The notes: generated by a model from the letters alone, not told the origin. DNA of 64,000 nt from Candidatus Hodarchaeota archaeon (GCA_016840285.1 JAEOSR010000163.1:62001-126000), one strand, 5' to 3'; counted from the stretch's first letter, positions 35,330-45,503 are shown. Numbers and translations: made by a program.

Positions 35330-36064
35330 ATGGTTAATTTTAAAGTTATTTTCTTCAATGCTGGAGGTACACTAATTCAACTGAGAGATACAACCCTACC
35401 GATCCTTTATTCTAAACTTATCTCTCGAATTCTAGAAAAACCAATTTCATCAGAGGAAATATATGGGGCTCTCAGAAAAGCCGATACCTGGGCATTTTCC
35501 AGAAAAAAACCTGGAGCATTATTTACCGATCTAGATCAACGAAAATATCAAAATGTCTTTTACGGTCAACTGGGGATTTTTAATCGAAAAGAGATTAACC
35601 GAATTGAAAATAAGGTCGCTAATCTGGTAGAATACGATTTTGTTCTAGAAAACGGAGTAACAGAATTACTTCGTAATATGAAACCTAAATACGAGATTGG
35701 GTTAATATCAAACTGGGATGAATCAATAGTTGATATTTTCCAAAATCTTGGAATATATACGTATTTTGATTCGATCACAATTTCTGAGGATATTGGTGTA
35801 AGTAAACCCGATACTGAAATCTTCAGATCTGCTCTTGAAGACTTTCCAGAGGTGAAACCGAAAGAAACAGTATATATTGGTGATGATTATTTCGCAGATA
35901 TTCTTCCAGCACAAAAAATGAATATGTTCACTATTCTTTTTGACAAAGGGCCTGATGGGATGCACGGCCGTCCTTTTCAAACTGATATAAAATGTATTAA
36001 AATCAATGAACTAAGAAAATTGCCCAAAATTCTAAATAAATACTCAAATAATCCTAAGTATTAA
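35330..36064 (+). CDS. HAD-superfamily protein with Asn in place of the nucleophilic Asp
   Basis: 244 residues with the fold of HAD phosphatases (cap at about 20-95). Motif II is 'LISNWDES', motif III is the Lys of 'GVSKPD', and motif IV is 'YIGDDYFADI'. Motif I, normally D-x-x-G-T-L, reads 'FFNAGGTLI': the nucleophile position (residue 10) is AAT, Asn. Known HAD phosphatases need that Asp, so the protein may be inactive, use other chemistry, or act as a binding protein. The other HAD gene in the window (59533) keeps the Asp. The gene is followed after 64 bp by the WD40 gene on the same strand. Confidence 0.85.
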   Translation: MVNFKVIFFNAGGTLIQLRDTTLPILYSKLISRILEKPISSEEIYGALRKADTWAFSRKKPGALFTDLDQRKYQNVFYGQLGIFNRKEINRIENKVANLVEYDFVLENGVTELLRNMKPKYEIGLISNWDESIVDIFQNLGIYTYFDSITISEDIGVSKPDTEIFRSALEDFPEVKPKETVYIGDDYFADILPAQKMNMFTILFDKGPDGMHGRPFQTDIKCIKINELRKLPKILNKYSNNPKY

Positions 36065-36128
36065 GTTTTAATTTGAGTTAAATCACATTTTTTAAGGATA
36101 TTCAAACCTATTATTAGAGGGAATAAAA

Positions 36129-38303
36129 ATGTACAGAGACCAATCGCCTCAGACACAATCAATTTTTCCTGGAAAAGCTGGACACCTTTTTTCTGTTATG
36201 CGAGTAGCATCGTTTCATCACTCCCCACGTTTTGCTTCTAGTTCCTTTGATGGAACTGTGAGAATATGGGATGGGGAAAAGCAGGAAAAGGTCTTATTCT
36301 ATTTCTCAGAGGCTATTGAAGGGCTTTCAATAACTCCTGATGATCATAATATTATTGTGGTTCTCGCAGATTCATCAAAAGCTTTTCTTTATAATCTACA
36401 GGATGAACAAATGTATGAAATCGGCAGTGGTAAAGTCTTTCGGAACTTGCTAGGCACAAATCCAAGTAGTACAAAAGCTGCTTTAGTTACCTTTGATGAT
36501 GACGCTTACATCTATAATTTCGCCTCCAAAAAAATTGGATCCCGCATATTTGTAGAAAATGTTTCAGGAGATTCTTTAATCTGGATCGATGATAATGTAG
36601 TATGCATTCCTAAGAGAAATGGGAGTGTCGCGGTAATCAACAGCGAGAAACGAAAGATTGAACAAGAAATCCCTATACATGATGGCCTTATTACTTCCAT
36701 TTGTAGAGATGGGGAGAGAATTGTAACTGTATCCGAGGATGGAACTGGAAAAATCTTGGATTTGGAATTTAATCCGCAATTTGGTTTTAAGATTGATTTC
36801 ACTCCCATTTCAGTTGACTACAGTGCACAGGCTGGTGTTGTGGTAATAACTGGGGAAAGAAACATGCTTATTGTCAATACAAGCTCAGGAGAACTCTTAA
36901 ATTATGATCAAAGTCTTTCGGGCTGTAATGCTGTTATTACTTTGGAATCTAAAATTGTTAAAGGAACTGGCGAACGTGATATAGCTATTTTCTTATCATC
37001 TGGTGAAAAAATTTCTCAAATAGATGGTCACTCTCATACTGCAGAATTTGTTTCATTCATTGGAGAAGGGTCAGTAATCTATGCGTCAGGTGATAACCAT
37101 GTACATCAATTAACTTTGTCAACAGGCCACGATCAAACATTAGCAGAGCATGCAGAAACAATTTCATCTGTTTTATACATTCCTTCAAAGAATACAATTA
37201 TTTCAGGAGCATACGACGATTCAATAAGTATTTGGGATCTAACAAGCCATTCGGAAGTAAAAAGGATTCAAAATACACCCCTAGTCACAGCACTCGCTAA
37301 ATCCCCCTCTGAGGATATTTTTGTAGCAGCTTGTAGTGGAGACAATACCTTGCACGTTTTTTCAACTGAGGGTGATGAGCAGACGAAATGGACAGCTCAT
37401 GATGATTTTATAAGTGCAGTCTTTTTCATGAACGATGAAGTCATCATTTCTGGAGGTGATGATGGTTTCATAAAATTTTGGAAACGGGATGGGAAATTAA
37501 TTAGCTTAGTTGAGGCCAAATCACCAATAAAATCCATAGATACAACTTTGGAATTTGATTATAATGTTACGGGTCATTTAAACGGTGAATTAATCTTTTG
37601 GGAGAAGATTTCAAATCGGAGAATTACTCATCACAATGTAAATGCCCCAATCCAACGAATAAAGGTCGTTGACAATTCTCTTGTTCTTTTTGCTGCTCAA
37701 AATAAATTATATCTCATGGAAATGGATGGACATCATATTACCAACGTCCAAGAGATATGTCAACATACTGAACCTATTCGAGGAATTTATTGGCAAGAGA
37801 AGCCAGAAAAGATTATTACAGTCGCTCATAGTGTTGAGATTTTTAAAACAATCTTTGTTGCGGAAAGTGAGCTGAAACCACCTCTAATTAGTGAAGAAGC
37901 AGAGTCTACTGTGGTTTTTGCCCCAGGATCTATGGTAGAGGAGACACTACCAGAAACAAGTGAAGTTATGTCTTCTGAAGTTATTTCAGAACCGGTTAAA
38001 ACCAAAATTCCTGAAGAACAAGATGTAAAATCTGTTGATATTGAGCATCTCCAAAAAATTTCAGAGTATCTGACTACTATTTCTCAGCAAATCAAAGAAC
38101 TTGTGATACCAGAGTTAAAATCTTTCAGAGTCGACACTAATGCATTAGAAAAGTCACTTGAGGATGTACGAGATATTTTAGAAGAGCGATTAACAGAATA
38201 TAGTGAGGAGAAGAAAGAGGTTGTAGAAAAAGTTGAAGATACATCCTCTCTGGAGAAAAAACCCGATTGGACAAGCATTGATTGGGGAAAACGAAAACGT
38301 TAA
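36129..38303 (+). CDS. WD40 beta-propeller protein with C-terminal coiled coil
   Basis: 724 residues. Repeated WD40 blades run from about 25 to 580, with closing motifs such as 'GTVRIWDGE', 'SISIWDLTSHSE', 'FIKFWKRDGK' and 'ELIFWEKISN'; there is room for two propellers. A Glu/Pro-rich linker (about 580-640) leads to a predicted coiled coil (about 640-705). Such proteins are platforms for complexes. No signal or membrane segment is present. GAGGGA lies before the ATG. The next gene encodes a membrane protein with an acidic tail, which could be a partner. WD40 proteins of this size are uncommon outside Asgard archaea and a few other lineages. Confidence 0.87.
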   Translation: MYRDQSPQTQSIFPGKAGHLFSVMRVASFHHSPRFASSSFDGTVRIWDGEKQEKVLFYFSEAIEGLSITPDDHNIIVVLADSSKAFLYNLQDEQMYEIGSGKVFRNLLGTNPSSTKAALVTFDDDAYIYNFASKKIGSRIFVENVSGDSLIWIDDNVVCIPKRNGSVAVINSEKRKIEQEIPIHDGLITSICRDGERIVTVSEDGTGKILDLEFNPQFGFKIDFTPISVDYSAQAGVVVITGERNMLIVNTSSGELLNYDQSLSGCNAVITLESKIVKGTGERDIAIFLSSGEKISQIDGHSHTAEFVSFIGEGSVIYASGDNHVHQLTLSTGHDQTLAEHAETISSVLYIPSKNTIISGAYDDSISIWDLTSHSEVKRIQNTPLVTALAKSPSEDIFVAACSGDNTLHVFSTEGDEQTKWTAHDDFISAVFFMNDEVIISGGDDGFIKFWKRDGKLISLVEAKSPIKSIDTTLEFDYNVTGHLNGELIFWEKISNRRITHHNVNAPIQRIKVVDNSLVLFAAQNKLYLMEMDGHHITNVQEICQHTEPIRGIYWQEKPEKIITVAHSVEIFKTIFVAESELKPPLISEEAESTVVFAPGSMVEETLPETSEVMSSEVISEPVKTKIPEEQDVKSVDIEHLQKISEYLTTISQQIKELVIPELKSFRVDTNALEKSLEDVRDILEERLTEYSEEKKEVVEKVEDTSSLEKKPDWTSIDWGKRKR

Positions 38304-38427
38304 TAGTTCTCAAAGAACGATAGGATATCCAAGTATTCTCTTGAATATTTATATTAAAATTGAGTATCATCATTAATTAAATGAATTTAGTCTTTATAAT
38401 GAAAAAAAAACAACTGGAAGTTTTAAT

Positions 38428-39507
38428 ATGGAAGAGAGTTCAACTATGTCTGAAGATATAAATGAAACTGCTGGTAATTCGATGAATCAGCCTCCTGAAA
38501 GCAAAATGAAACGATTGGGAGGATATATGAAAGAAACATTGAAAGAAATGTTCCGCACCCTTAGACATCCTGAATTCACGTTTGCTATTTCAGGGATAAT
38601 TATCACAATTGTATTGATCCTCGTTTCTATGTTCTTCTTCATTGGACCAGCCTTATTTGAAAATCAAGTTATAACACTTATCAGCTTTAATATCCCTTTC
38701 AATTGGTTTGGTATTATAGTATGTTTTGTTATAGCTTTCTTAGTCATCTTTCTGTGGTTTCTTCTAGGATTGAAAGTTACTCCAAAAGCAGCTCATTTGC
38801 TTGTTGATAACAAACTTCTTAAACTGTTTTTCACAAGAGGAGATGTTCATTATCTCGAATATGTCCCTCCTGAAAAAAGAAAAATCGCTATGCCTGATAT
38901 ATTAAACAAATATATCGCACTTTTGCTTGCATGGGTGTCTGTGTCAGCATTCTTAATAAATATCATCTCTGGTGGTGACCCTCTTCAGGTAATCAAACCT
39001 GAAACATCATCAAATGAATTGTTCTATTTTATACTCCGAGGACTTATTTTATTTGTTTTTGTACCAATAATTTTCACATTAATTTATCCATTAGCGTGGA
39101 TGCTAATTGACGCAAAATTAAAAGCCTATAATTCAGCTACCAAACTGAACTGGTTAGTTGGTAAGAAAGTTGCAAATTTAACTAGTGGGATCATTACTTT
39201 AGGTTCTTTAGCTGCTCTAGGAGCAGATGCTATTAGTGATTTTAATACTAGAGCTCAACTGATGATTGATCTTGTTTTATTTTGCTTAATCAACGTTTCA
39301 CTAATCGTTGTTCTCATTTCATTCTTTTATAACATATTTTTCAAAGGTAAATTTTACCAAATGATTATAGAAGAAGTTAAAGTGGGATTTGGTGTTACAT
39401 CTGTAACATTAACCGATGAAGGCGGAGAACCTCTACCCGAGCCTGAACCTGAACCTGAGCCTGAAACCGAACCCGAGCTTAGACCTTATATATCAGAAGA
39501 GGAATGA
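38428..39507 (+). CDS. membrane protein with a Pro-Glu-repeat tail, unknown
   Basis: 359 residues. A short acidic start is followed by hydrophobic segments near 50-72, 85-110, 165-185, 200-225 and 285-310. The C-terminal tail (about 330-350) is a run of Pro-Glu dipeptides encoded by imperfect CCTGAA/CCCGAG hexamers. No family is recognised. It is co-directional with the WD40 gene 124 bp upstream and convergent with pyrG, 10 bp away. Confidence 0.75.
   Translation: MEESSTMSEDINETAGNSMNQPPESKMKRLGGYMKETLKEMFRTLRHPEFTFAISGIIITIVLILVSMFFFIGPALFENQVITLISFNIPFNWFGIIVCFVIAFLVIFLWFLLGLKVTPKAAHLLVDNKLLKLFFTRGDVHYLEYVPPEKRKIAMPDILNKYIALLLAWVSVSAFLINIISGGDPLQVIKPETSSNELFYFILRGLILFVFVPIIFTLIYPLAWMLIDAKLKAYNSATKLNWLVGKKVANLTSGIITLGSLAALGADAISDFNTRAQLMIDLVLFCLINVSLIVVLISFFYNIFFKGKFYQMIIEEVKVGFGVTSVTLTDEGGEPLPEPEPEPEPETEPELRPYISEEE
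39436..39478 (+). repeat. hexanucleotide (CCTGAA-type) microsatellite coding for Pro-Glu
   Basis: About seven imperfect six-base units encode alternating Pro-Glu near the C-terminus of the membrane protein. The same unit is expanded at 59275-59328 in an unrelated gene. Confidence 0.8.
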
Positions 39508-39517
39508 AATCCTCTCT

Positions 39518-41140
39518 TTACTTTTTCTTTCCACTTTGGTGCTTCCAACAGCTCTTCACAAAAGCTTTGAATAGAGGAGCAGGTTGCTCGAAACGGGAAA
39601 AAAACTCAGGGTGAAACTGTGTCCCTATAAAGAATGGATGATCAGTCAGTTCTCCAATATGAACAACAGAGCTGTCAGAAGACATTCCAGAGAATGTGAA
39701 TCCTTTTGCAGCTAATTGAGAGGCATATTTGGGATTGATTTCATAACGGTGCCGGAAACGTTCCTTAATTTCTTTTTCACCATATATTGTATGAACTTTG
39801 GTACCATCTGAGATAACCACGGGATATAGTCCAAGTCGCATTGTTCCTCCCTTACGATAAACCGTACGTTGTGAAGGTAACAAATCGATCACAGGATGGG
39901 GAGTATCATGAGCGAATTCTGTAGAGTTGGCGTTTTCAAGTCCACACACATTTCTAGCATATTCAATAATGGCACATTGAAGACCTAAGCAAATTCCTAA
40001 GAAGGGTAGGTTGTCTTCCCGTAGTTTTTTAATTAAGGCGACCTTTCCCTCGATCCCCCGATATCCAAAACCTCCAGGAATAATAATACCAGCACAAGAT
40101 TGAATATGGTGATTAATGTCCTTATCAGTTATATTTGTGGTTTCGATAAAAACTGGATTCACTTCTATACCTAAATGAGCTCCCGCGTGAGTCAATGCTT
40201 TAACAATGGAGACATAGGCGTCTCCAAGTGCTGTGTATTTGCCTCCTATACCAATCTCTACTTCTCCTATTGGATTATTTATTTTATCTAAGATGTTTCT
40301 CCAAGTAGAGAGAGTAGGTAACTTTTTAGGGCCTATCTGTAGTTTATTGAAGAGACTAGTAAGGATTTCCTCTTCCAATAACTGAAAAGGATACTCATAG
40401 ATAATTGGGACATCATGTCCAGAGATAACGTCAGAGACGGAAATATTACAAAAAAGAGCTACTTTCTGGCGTACGTCGAATTTTAACGGTTTTTCTGAAC
40501 GACACAGCAAGATATCAGGCTGTACTCCCATCCCCTGCAATGTTTTAACACTAGCTTGCGTTGGTTTTGTTTTTTGCTCTCCAACGACTTTTAAAACGGG
40601 AATTAGAGTTACGTGTACCCAACAAACGTCAGATCGGTCACAAGATAAAGCTAATTGCCGCAATGCTTCTATAAAATAGGCGTTCTCAATGTCCCCAACT
40701 GTTCCCCCCACTTCAACAAGTGTTACATCTACGATATCATCTTTTTGACGTATCCAAGATATGATTTCGTTTGTCACATGAGGAATGAATTGGATATCTT
40801 GACCGAGAAATTCTCCTTGTCTTTCTTTATCAATAATGTTCTGAAAAATCTGGCCCCCCGTTAAAGAAGACCATGAGTCAAGTGAGACATTAAGAAATCT
40901 TTCATAGGTTCCAAGATCCATATCTGTTTCAGTTCCATCATCAAGGACAAAAACCTCTCCATGCTTAAACGGATTGATCGTACCTGCATCAACATTCAAA
41001 TATCCGTCAAACTTTATGGGGGCAACAGAGTAACCAGAAGCACTAAGGAGTTTTGCAAGAGATGCGGCTAATAAACCTTTTCCCAAGCCGCTCATAACTC
41101 CTCCAGTCACGATAATATACTTGTGGGATATTCTAATCAC
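39518..41140 (-). CDS. pyrG: CTP synthase
   Basis: 540 residues, full length. The N-terminal synthetase domain begins 'KYIIVTGGVMSGLGKG' and contains 'DGYLNVDAGTINPFKHGEVFVLDDG' (split: 'DGYLNVDAGTINPF' then 'KHGEVFVLDDG'). The C-terminal class-I glutaminase has the nucleophile Cys in 'GICLGLQ' and His/Glu in 'QFHPEF'. It makes CTP from UTP, ATP and glutamine. The only plausible start is GTG at 41140; the preceding GGTGAT-like bases overlap it, so the exact start is a little uncertain. It is divergent from the flavin reductase gene. Confidence 0.96.
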   Translation of the reverse strand: MIRISHKYIIVTGGVMSGLGKGLLAASLAKLLSASGYSVAPIKFDGYLNVDAGTINPFKHGEVFVLDDGTETDMDLGTYERFLNVSLDSWSSLTGGQIFQNIIDKERQGEFLGQDIQFIPHVTNEIISWIRQKDDIVDVTLVEVGGTVGDIENAYFIEALRQLALSCDRSDVCWVHVTLIPVLKVVGEQKTKPTQASVKTLQGMGVQPDILLCRSEKPLKFDVRQKVALFCNISVSDVISGHDVPIIYEYPFQLLEEEILTSLFNKLQIGPKKLPTLSTWRNILDKINNPIGEVEIGIGGKYTALGDAYVSIVKALTHAGAHLGIEVNPVFIETTNITDKDINHHIQSCAGIIIPGGFGYRGIEGKVALIKKLREDNLPFLGICLGLQCAIIEYARNVCGLENANSTEFAHDTPHPVIDLLPSQRTVYRKGGTMRLGLYPVVISDGTKVHTIYGEKEIKERFRHRYEINPKYASQLAAKGFTFSGMSSDSSVVHIGELTDHPFFIGTQFHPEFFSRFEQPAPLFKAFVKSCWKHQSGKKK

Positions 41141-41263
41141 CTACGAGCCTATTGAAATAACATATTAAAAAGTAATAAGAACCTGAAATATTTAGTGGTT
41201 ATACTATCACATGTAGATGTAAACATTATAGTAATCATCTTTACCATTTTTCTAAGGAATGAA

Positions 41264-41812
41264 ATGAAAATGAATCCAAAAAAAGAACTATATGGGCCGA
41301 CTGTATCATGGTTTCCAGCCCCAGTCGTTCTAGTCTCCTGTGGGAACAAAAAAAAGGCTAATATTATTACTATTGCGTGGGCTGGTGTTGTTTGTTCAAA
41401 ACCTCCATTAATATCAATTTCTATTCGTCCATCAAGATTTAGCTATGAGATAATTTCTAACAGTGGAGAATTCGTCGTAAATATCCCAACGTCAGGTCAA
41501 TTAGAGGAAGCTGAATTATGTGGGAAAAAAACAGGAAAAGACACAGATAAATGGACAGCTTGTGGTTTCACTCCCGAAAAAGGAACAAAAGGATCAGCTC
41601 CTCTGATCAAAGAGTGTCCTGTCAACATTGAATGCAAAGTAGTGAAAACTCTTACTGATATTGGAACACATACGATTTTTATTGGAGAAGTGCAAGAGGT
41701 ACATGTTGATTCTCAAATAGCTCCAAAAACAGTCTTAGATATTGCGCCACTTTGTTATTCACCTAAATCAGGAATTTTTGGGAAGTCTCAAGCTCTCAGC
41801 GAAGAGATATAA
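41264..41812 (+). CDS. flavin reductase-like FMN-binding split-barrel protein
   Basis: About 182 residues. 'PVVLVSCGNKKKANIITIAWAGVVCSKPP' (about 18-46, given in two parts: 'PVVLVSCGNKKKAN' and 'IITIAWAGVVCSKPP'), 'ISIRPSRFS' and 'EFVVNIPT' match the flavin reductase family, which binds FMN as a dimer. The substrate is unknown; many archaeal members are electron carriers or oxygen-stress proteins. AAGGA precedes the ATG at 41264; a TTG/ATG further upstream (41195) would add a non-conserved hydrophobic leader. Confidence 0.88.
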   Translation: MKMNPKKELYGPTVSWFPAPVVLVSCGNKKKANIITIAWAGVVCSKPPLISISIRPSRFSYEIISNSGEFVVNIPTSGQLEEAELCGKKTGKDTDKWTACGFTPEKGTKGSAPLIKECPVNIECKVVKTLTDIGTHTIFIGEVQEVHVDSQIAPKTVLDIAPLCYSPKSGIFGKSQALSEEI

Positions 41813-41858
41813 ATAAATAAGAGAAAATTCTCTAAATCATTTGTAGGAAATAGTGAAT

Positions 41859-43355
41859 ATGGATCTTGCCTCCTCTATAAACCTCTACTGTCGAAAACTC
41901 GGTATCTGGTTCCTAGGTCTTATTCCCGTTCTTCTCGCTATTATACTAATTGGGCTCGCTCTCTTGCCTTCAAAAGCAATTGATGAATTCAGATTCTTTT
42001 ATCTTATCGCGTCAATTGTCTATATTGGACTGATTATTACAGCAATTCCCTTCTCTCTCAATGGTTTCTTCATGGAAAGAGCATTCAATGAGGAGATTCG
42101 GAAAATCACCAGTTCTGGATTATTAATCCGAGGTGTTGAAGGATTCAATGAAATCGAGTCATCAATTAAATTACTCTATCGCGGTTCTTATAGCATTACT
42201 GGAAGTATTATTGTTTCATTTTTAGTTTTTATTGCCGCTCTTTTATTGGATCCCTCAGCTGAAGTAGATCCGACTACTGCATTATTAGCTCGATTTTTTA
42301 TTTTTTTTGCGAGTATTGGATTACTTGCTATATCAAGTGGGGCATCACTCCTCTTACGACTTCCTGATAAATCTGCTCTACAACCAGGAGGACTAATGAG
42401 ATTTTATTCACCCAAGAGTATAAGCTTAAAATTAGATAATATTCTAGCAGATTCCATTTTTACTCATCTTGATCCCATTACAAGAATTCGTATGGATGAA
42501 TGGTCAAAATCAATCCAGGAGCACTTGAATACGAATTATCTAACTAACTTAGAAGATCAAACGAGATTGGAACGTGCACGAGAAAAGATATTCCTAATGA
42601 TTTATCTTAAAGAATATATTCCAGAATTGATGACTGAGGCAATTTTCCTTAGAGAATTATCAGAGATTATTAATCCAAACTACTTAGATGAGTTTAAAAC
42701 AGGGTATGATTCTGGAATTTCATCAAGAACTTTGACGACTGTAATTCGTGACATTGAAGATGAAATTCCGCAGATTTTCGAATTAATTCAGCGAATATTT
42801 GTGTTAGTTACCGATAACTTGCGATATTTGCAAACTAGGGAAGAGTTTGTGACAATTTGTCACCCTACAGAACATATAGGTAATATTGATCCATTTAGGA
42901 TTACGATTTTCATCTTAAATCTGAAAAAAATTCAACAAAAAGTTCACATTCAAGCACAAACCTCTATGAGCTCCTTGGATCCAGATGATGCGTCACAAAT
43001 GCTATTACTGGATACAGGGGAATTAGAGCTTCCTACCCAAGATATTCCTCTAGAATTTTCCTCATCAACCGAACCAATTGATGTATTACGATTAGTAAGC
43101 AGTATTCTCCAAGTAGGTGATGTTCTGAATCTACAATTTCGTCCCAATAGATCTGGAACCCATGTATTAAATATATCCATTGATGACCCTGATCGTGGGA
43201 TCATAACAGGCAGATCAGTGGTGATCGAAGTTCGTCGTGATTTACGTTACTTCGCAAAAACCGTTGGAGCAAAAATTCTAGGTTATGCTGGAGCCGCAAT
43301 CTCATTCATTGGCATCGGTATGGGGTCTCTTGTCGGTCTTTTTGGCTTTGGCTAA
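41859..43355 (+). CDS. polytopic membrane protein with a large internal domain, unknown
   Basis: About 498 residues with hydrophobic helices at about 15-38, 47-70, 115-135 and 145-165, a long soluble region (about 180-455) and a C-terminal Gly-rich helix ('AGAAISFIGIGMGSLVGLFGFG'). Within the soluble part, 'VGDVLNLQFRPNRSGTHVLNISIDD', split at the glycine, looks beta-rich, like an Ig-type fold. No family is recognised. The ATG at 41859 is chosen; a GTG at 41853 is in frame. Confidence 0.75.
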   Translation: MDLASSINLYCRKLGIWFLGLIPVLLAIILIGLALLPSKAIDEFRFFYLIASIVYIGLIITAIPFSLNGFFMERAFNEEIRKITSSGLLIRGVEGFNEIESSIKLLYRGSYSITGSIIVSFLVFIAALLLDPSAEVDPTTALLARFFIFFASIGLLAISSGASLLLRLPDKSALQPGGLMRFYSPKSISLKLDNILADSIFTHLDPITRIRMDEWSKSIQEHLNTNYLTNLEDQTRLERAREKIFLMIYLKEYIPELMTEAIFLRELSEIINPNYLDEFKTGYDSGISSRTLTTVIRDIEDEIPQIFELIQRIFVLVTDNLRYLQTREEFVTICHPTEHIGNIDPFRITIFILNLKKIQQKVHIQAQTSMSSLDPDDASQMLLLDTGELELPTQDIPLEFSSSTEPIDVLRLVSSILQVGDVLNLQFRPNRSGTHVLNISIDDPDRGIITGRSVVIEVRRDLRYFAKTVGAKILGYAGAAISFIGIGMGSLVGLFGFG

Positions 43356-43418
43356 AATTCATCGTCAAAACGTAATTCTTTTTTCGATGTTAGAATTTGA
43401 TATAAATAATCAAGTTGA

Positions 43419-44624
43419 TTAAATATGCTTTAATGCTTGCTCTAAATCAAACAGGAGATCTTCAACATCCTCAATTCCAACACTAAGACGTAATAATGTT
43501 TCCGTTATTCCTGTGGTTGCTTTCAATTCAGATTCAAGGTCATAATGGGTCATGATATACGGCCATTCGATAAGTGATTGGATATCACCAAGATCCATGG
43601 CCAAACGGATGATTTTCACCCTATTAGCTAGAAAATCTCGAACTTTATCCTCATTCTCCAGCTCAAAAGATAGCATTCCCCCAAATGGATTCATTTGCTT
43701 TTTTACAACTTCAAATTGAGGATGGCTTGCTAAACCAGGATAATAGACTTGGGTCACTTTTTGATGCTCTTCAAGATATCTAGCAATTTCTAAAGCATTT
43801 CTTGATTGTTGATTAACTCTTAAACCAATTGTCTTTAATCCTCGTAAAATTAAATATGAGTTCAATGATGATGGGGTCTGACCAAGTGTTTCACAGAATT
43901 GTCGGCGATATTCAGAAAGAATCTCCATATCATTGCTAGCAATTACTCCTCCTAGAGCATCCCCATGTCCATTAATAAATTTAGAACTAGAATGAACCTC
44001 AAAATCTACCCCTAATTTCAATGGATGTTGACAGATGGGAGAGGCAAAAGTATTATCGAAAGTCACACTTGTCTCTAAATTATATTCATGAACAAGGTCA
44101 CAAATAGCCTTGATGTCGTAACAGCGCATTGTAGGATTAGCTGGAGATTCAAAATGGACAACAGAATAAGTATTGCTACCAAGTTGTTTTTCTAGTTCTC
44201 CAAGATCCCGGAAATCTAAATAATCACAAGTGATACCCATTTTTGGTAATGTCTCAGTCGTAAATTGATTTGTACTTCTATATACGGAATCAGACGCTAA
44301 TATCTTTGTACCAGTTTTGTAATTTGCCAAAATAATGAAAGAAATGGCAGCCATCCCTGAAGATGTTGCTATTGTACCCTTACAACCAATAATGGATGCT
44401 AATTTAAGTTCGAGAGCGTTTGTAGTAGGATTAGCTGTCCGTGAATAAAAGTATGTAAATTCCTCTGGATTTATTCCATAAGCATTGGCGGCAGCTTCAA
44501 AAAATTTCCCCATGTTAGGATAGGAAAAAGTATTGCTTGTATATATTGGAGTTTTTAACGCTCTTGTTGTTGGATCTGGCCGTTCACCCCCGTGAACTGC
44601 GCGTGTATTTAATCCTCTTTGCAT
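43419..44624 (-). CDS. Cys/Met-metabolism PLP enzyme (trans-sulfuration family)
   Basis: 401 residues, full length for cystathionine gamma-synthase / gamma-lyase / O-acyl-homoserine sulfhydrylase enzymes. It shows 'TRAVHGGERPD' at the N-terminus, 'YSRTANPT' near 65, 'SSGMAAI' near 90, 'FDNTFASP' with the PLP-binding Asp near 188, and the Schiff-base Lys in 'HSSSKFINGHGD' near 210. Which reaction it catalyses (homoserine ester plus sulfide or Cys, or methionine gamma-elimination) cannot be told by eye. No met gene is adjacent. Cytosolic. Confidence 0.92.
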   Translation of the reverse strand: MQRGLNTRAVHGGERPDPTTRALKTPIYTSNTFSYPNMGKFFEAAANAYGINPEEFTYFYSRTANPTTNALELKLASIIGCKGTIATSSGMAAISFIILANYKTGTKILASDSVYRSTNQFTTETLPKMGITCDYLDFRDLGELEKQLGSNTYSVVHFESPANPTMRCYDIKAICDLVHEYNLETSVTFDNTFASPICQHPLKLGVDFEVHSSSKFINGHGDALGGVIASNDMEILSEYRRQFCETLGQTPSSLNSYLILRGLKTIGLRVNQQSRNALEIARYLEEHQKVTQVYYPGLASHPQFEVVKKQMNPFGGMLSFELENEDKVRDFLANRVKIIRLAMDLGDIQSLIEWPYIMTHYDLESELKATTGITETLLRLSVGIEDVEDLLFDLEQALKHI

Positions 44625-44686
44625 ATGAAAACCTCAAATAAATCAATTAATACAGTTCTTAAGTAGATAGTAGTACTCAACTCACC

Positions 44687-45358
44687 TTATAATTCATTTT
44701 TATTCCTTCTGAAGGTTCTTTTCAATCGGTGGTTAATAGTGTGAAGATGGAGTGATAAAGGAGATCGTTTTCCCTCTACAGTTGTTTCACCTCTCTGGAG
44801 CGATTGATGGAATGCATCTGTAGTAGAACCATCAAAAGAAATCCATGCTTTACCTATCTCAGGAGCAAAATGTGCGTCTGATCCTGCAGTTTGTATAAAA
44901 GAGTAATTTTCAGCAAGCCTTAAAGCTTTTTTGTTTGCTCCTGGTAAAATACAACGTGAATTAAAAACCTCAATTGCATCAATGAAAGGGAAATCTTCGT
45001 CAGTAACTCTAAATCTCTTGCCACGGATTACATCGAAAGGATGAGGAATCACCACTATTCCCCCTCTTTCCCTTATTTCTTCAGTAATATCAGGAAATTG
45101 GGTGGTTGAAAGACACTCTTCAATCCATGCTCCAATGATTTCACCTCGGTTTGTTAAAACTTCAATCCCTGGAACAAAAATGAAATCTTCATTAGGAGAA
45201 AGAACTTCTTTAAATGCTAAGGCTCCTTTAACTGTGTTATGATCGCAAATCATGATTCCTTGGAGTCCTTGTTTTCTGCAAAGCTTTAGAATATCCTTTG
45301 GTTCAAGGTTGGAGCATTTTGAGTATTTTGTGTGACAGTGAAAGTCCACGCGTGCCAT
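44687..45358 (-). CDS. PHP-family metal-dependent phosphoesterase
   Basis: 223 residues. The metal site of the PHP fold is seen as 'DFHCHTKYS' (His-x-His), 'CDHNTV', the Glu of 'GIEVLT', 'IPHPFD' and 'GSDAHF'. Stand-alone PHP proteins of this size hydrolyse nucleotide or histidinol-like phosphates; the substrate here is open. The C-terminus is Lys/Arg-rich. It lies 62 bp upstream of the PLP-enzyme gene on the same strand, so co-transcription is possible. Confidence 0.88.
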   Translation of the reverse strand: MARVDFHCHTKYSKCSNLEPKDILKLCRKQGLQGIMICDHNTVKGALAFKEVLSPNEDFIFVPGIEVLTNRGEIIGAWIEECLSTTQFPDITEEIRERGGIVVIPHPFDVIRGKRFRVTDEDFPFIDAIEVFNSRCILPGANKKALRLAENYSFIQTAGSDAHFAPEIGKAWISFDGSTTDAFHQSLQRGETTVEGKRSPLSLHLHTINHRLKRTFRRNKNEL

Positions 45359-45503
45359 AGTGATTCACAAATTAACCTTATTGAAAGATTGGTTGTTAGT
45401 TTCAAGACTGCATTGGTTTTGAGTAAAAGGCTTCATTTAATTATTGCGTTTAATATTTAAAATGTGAAGAATTTGTTTGCGAAATTTATAGAGTTGATAT
45501 AAA

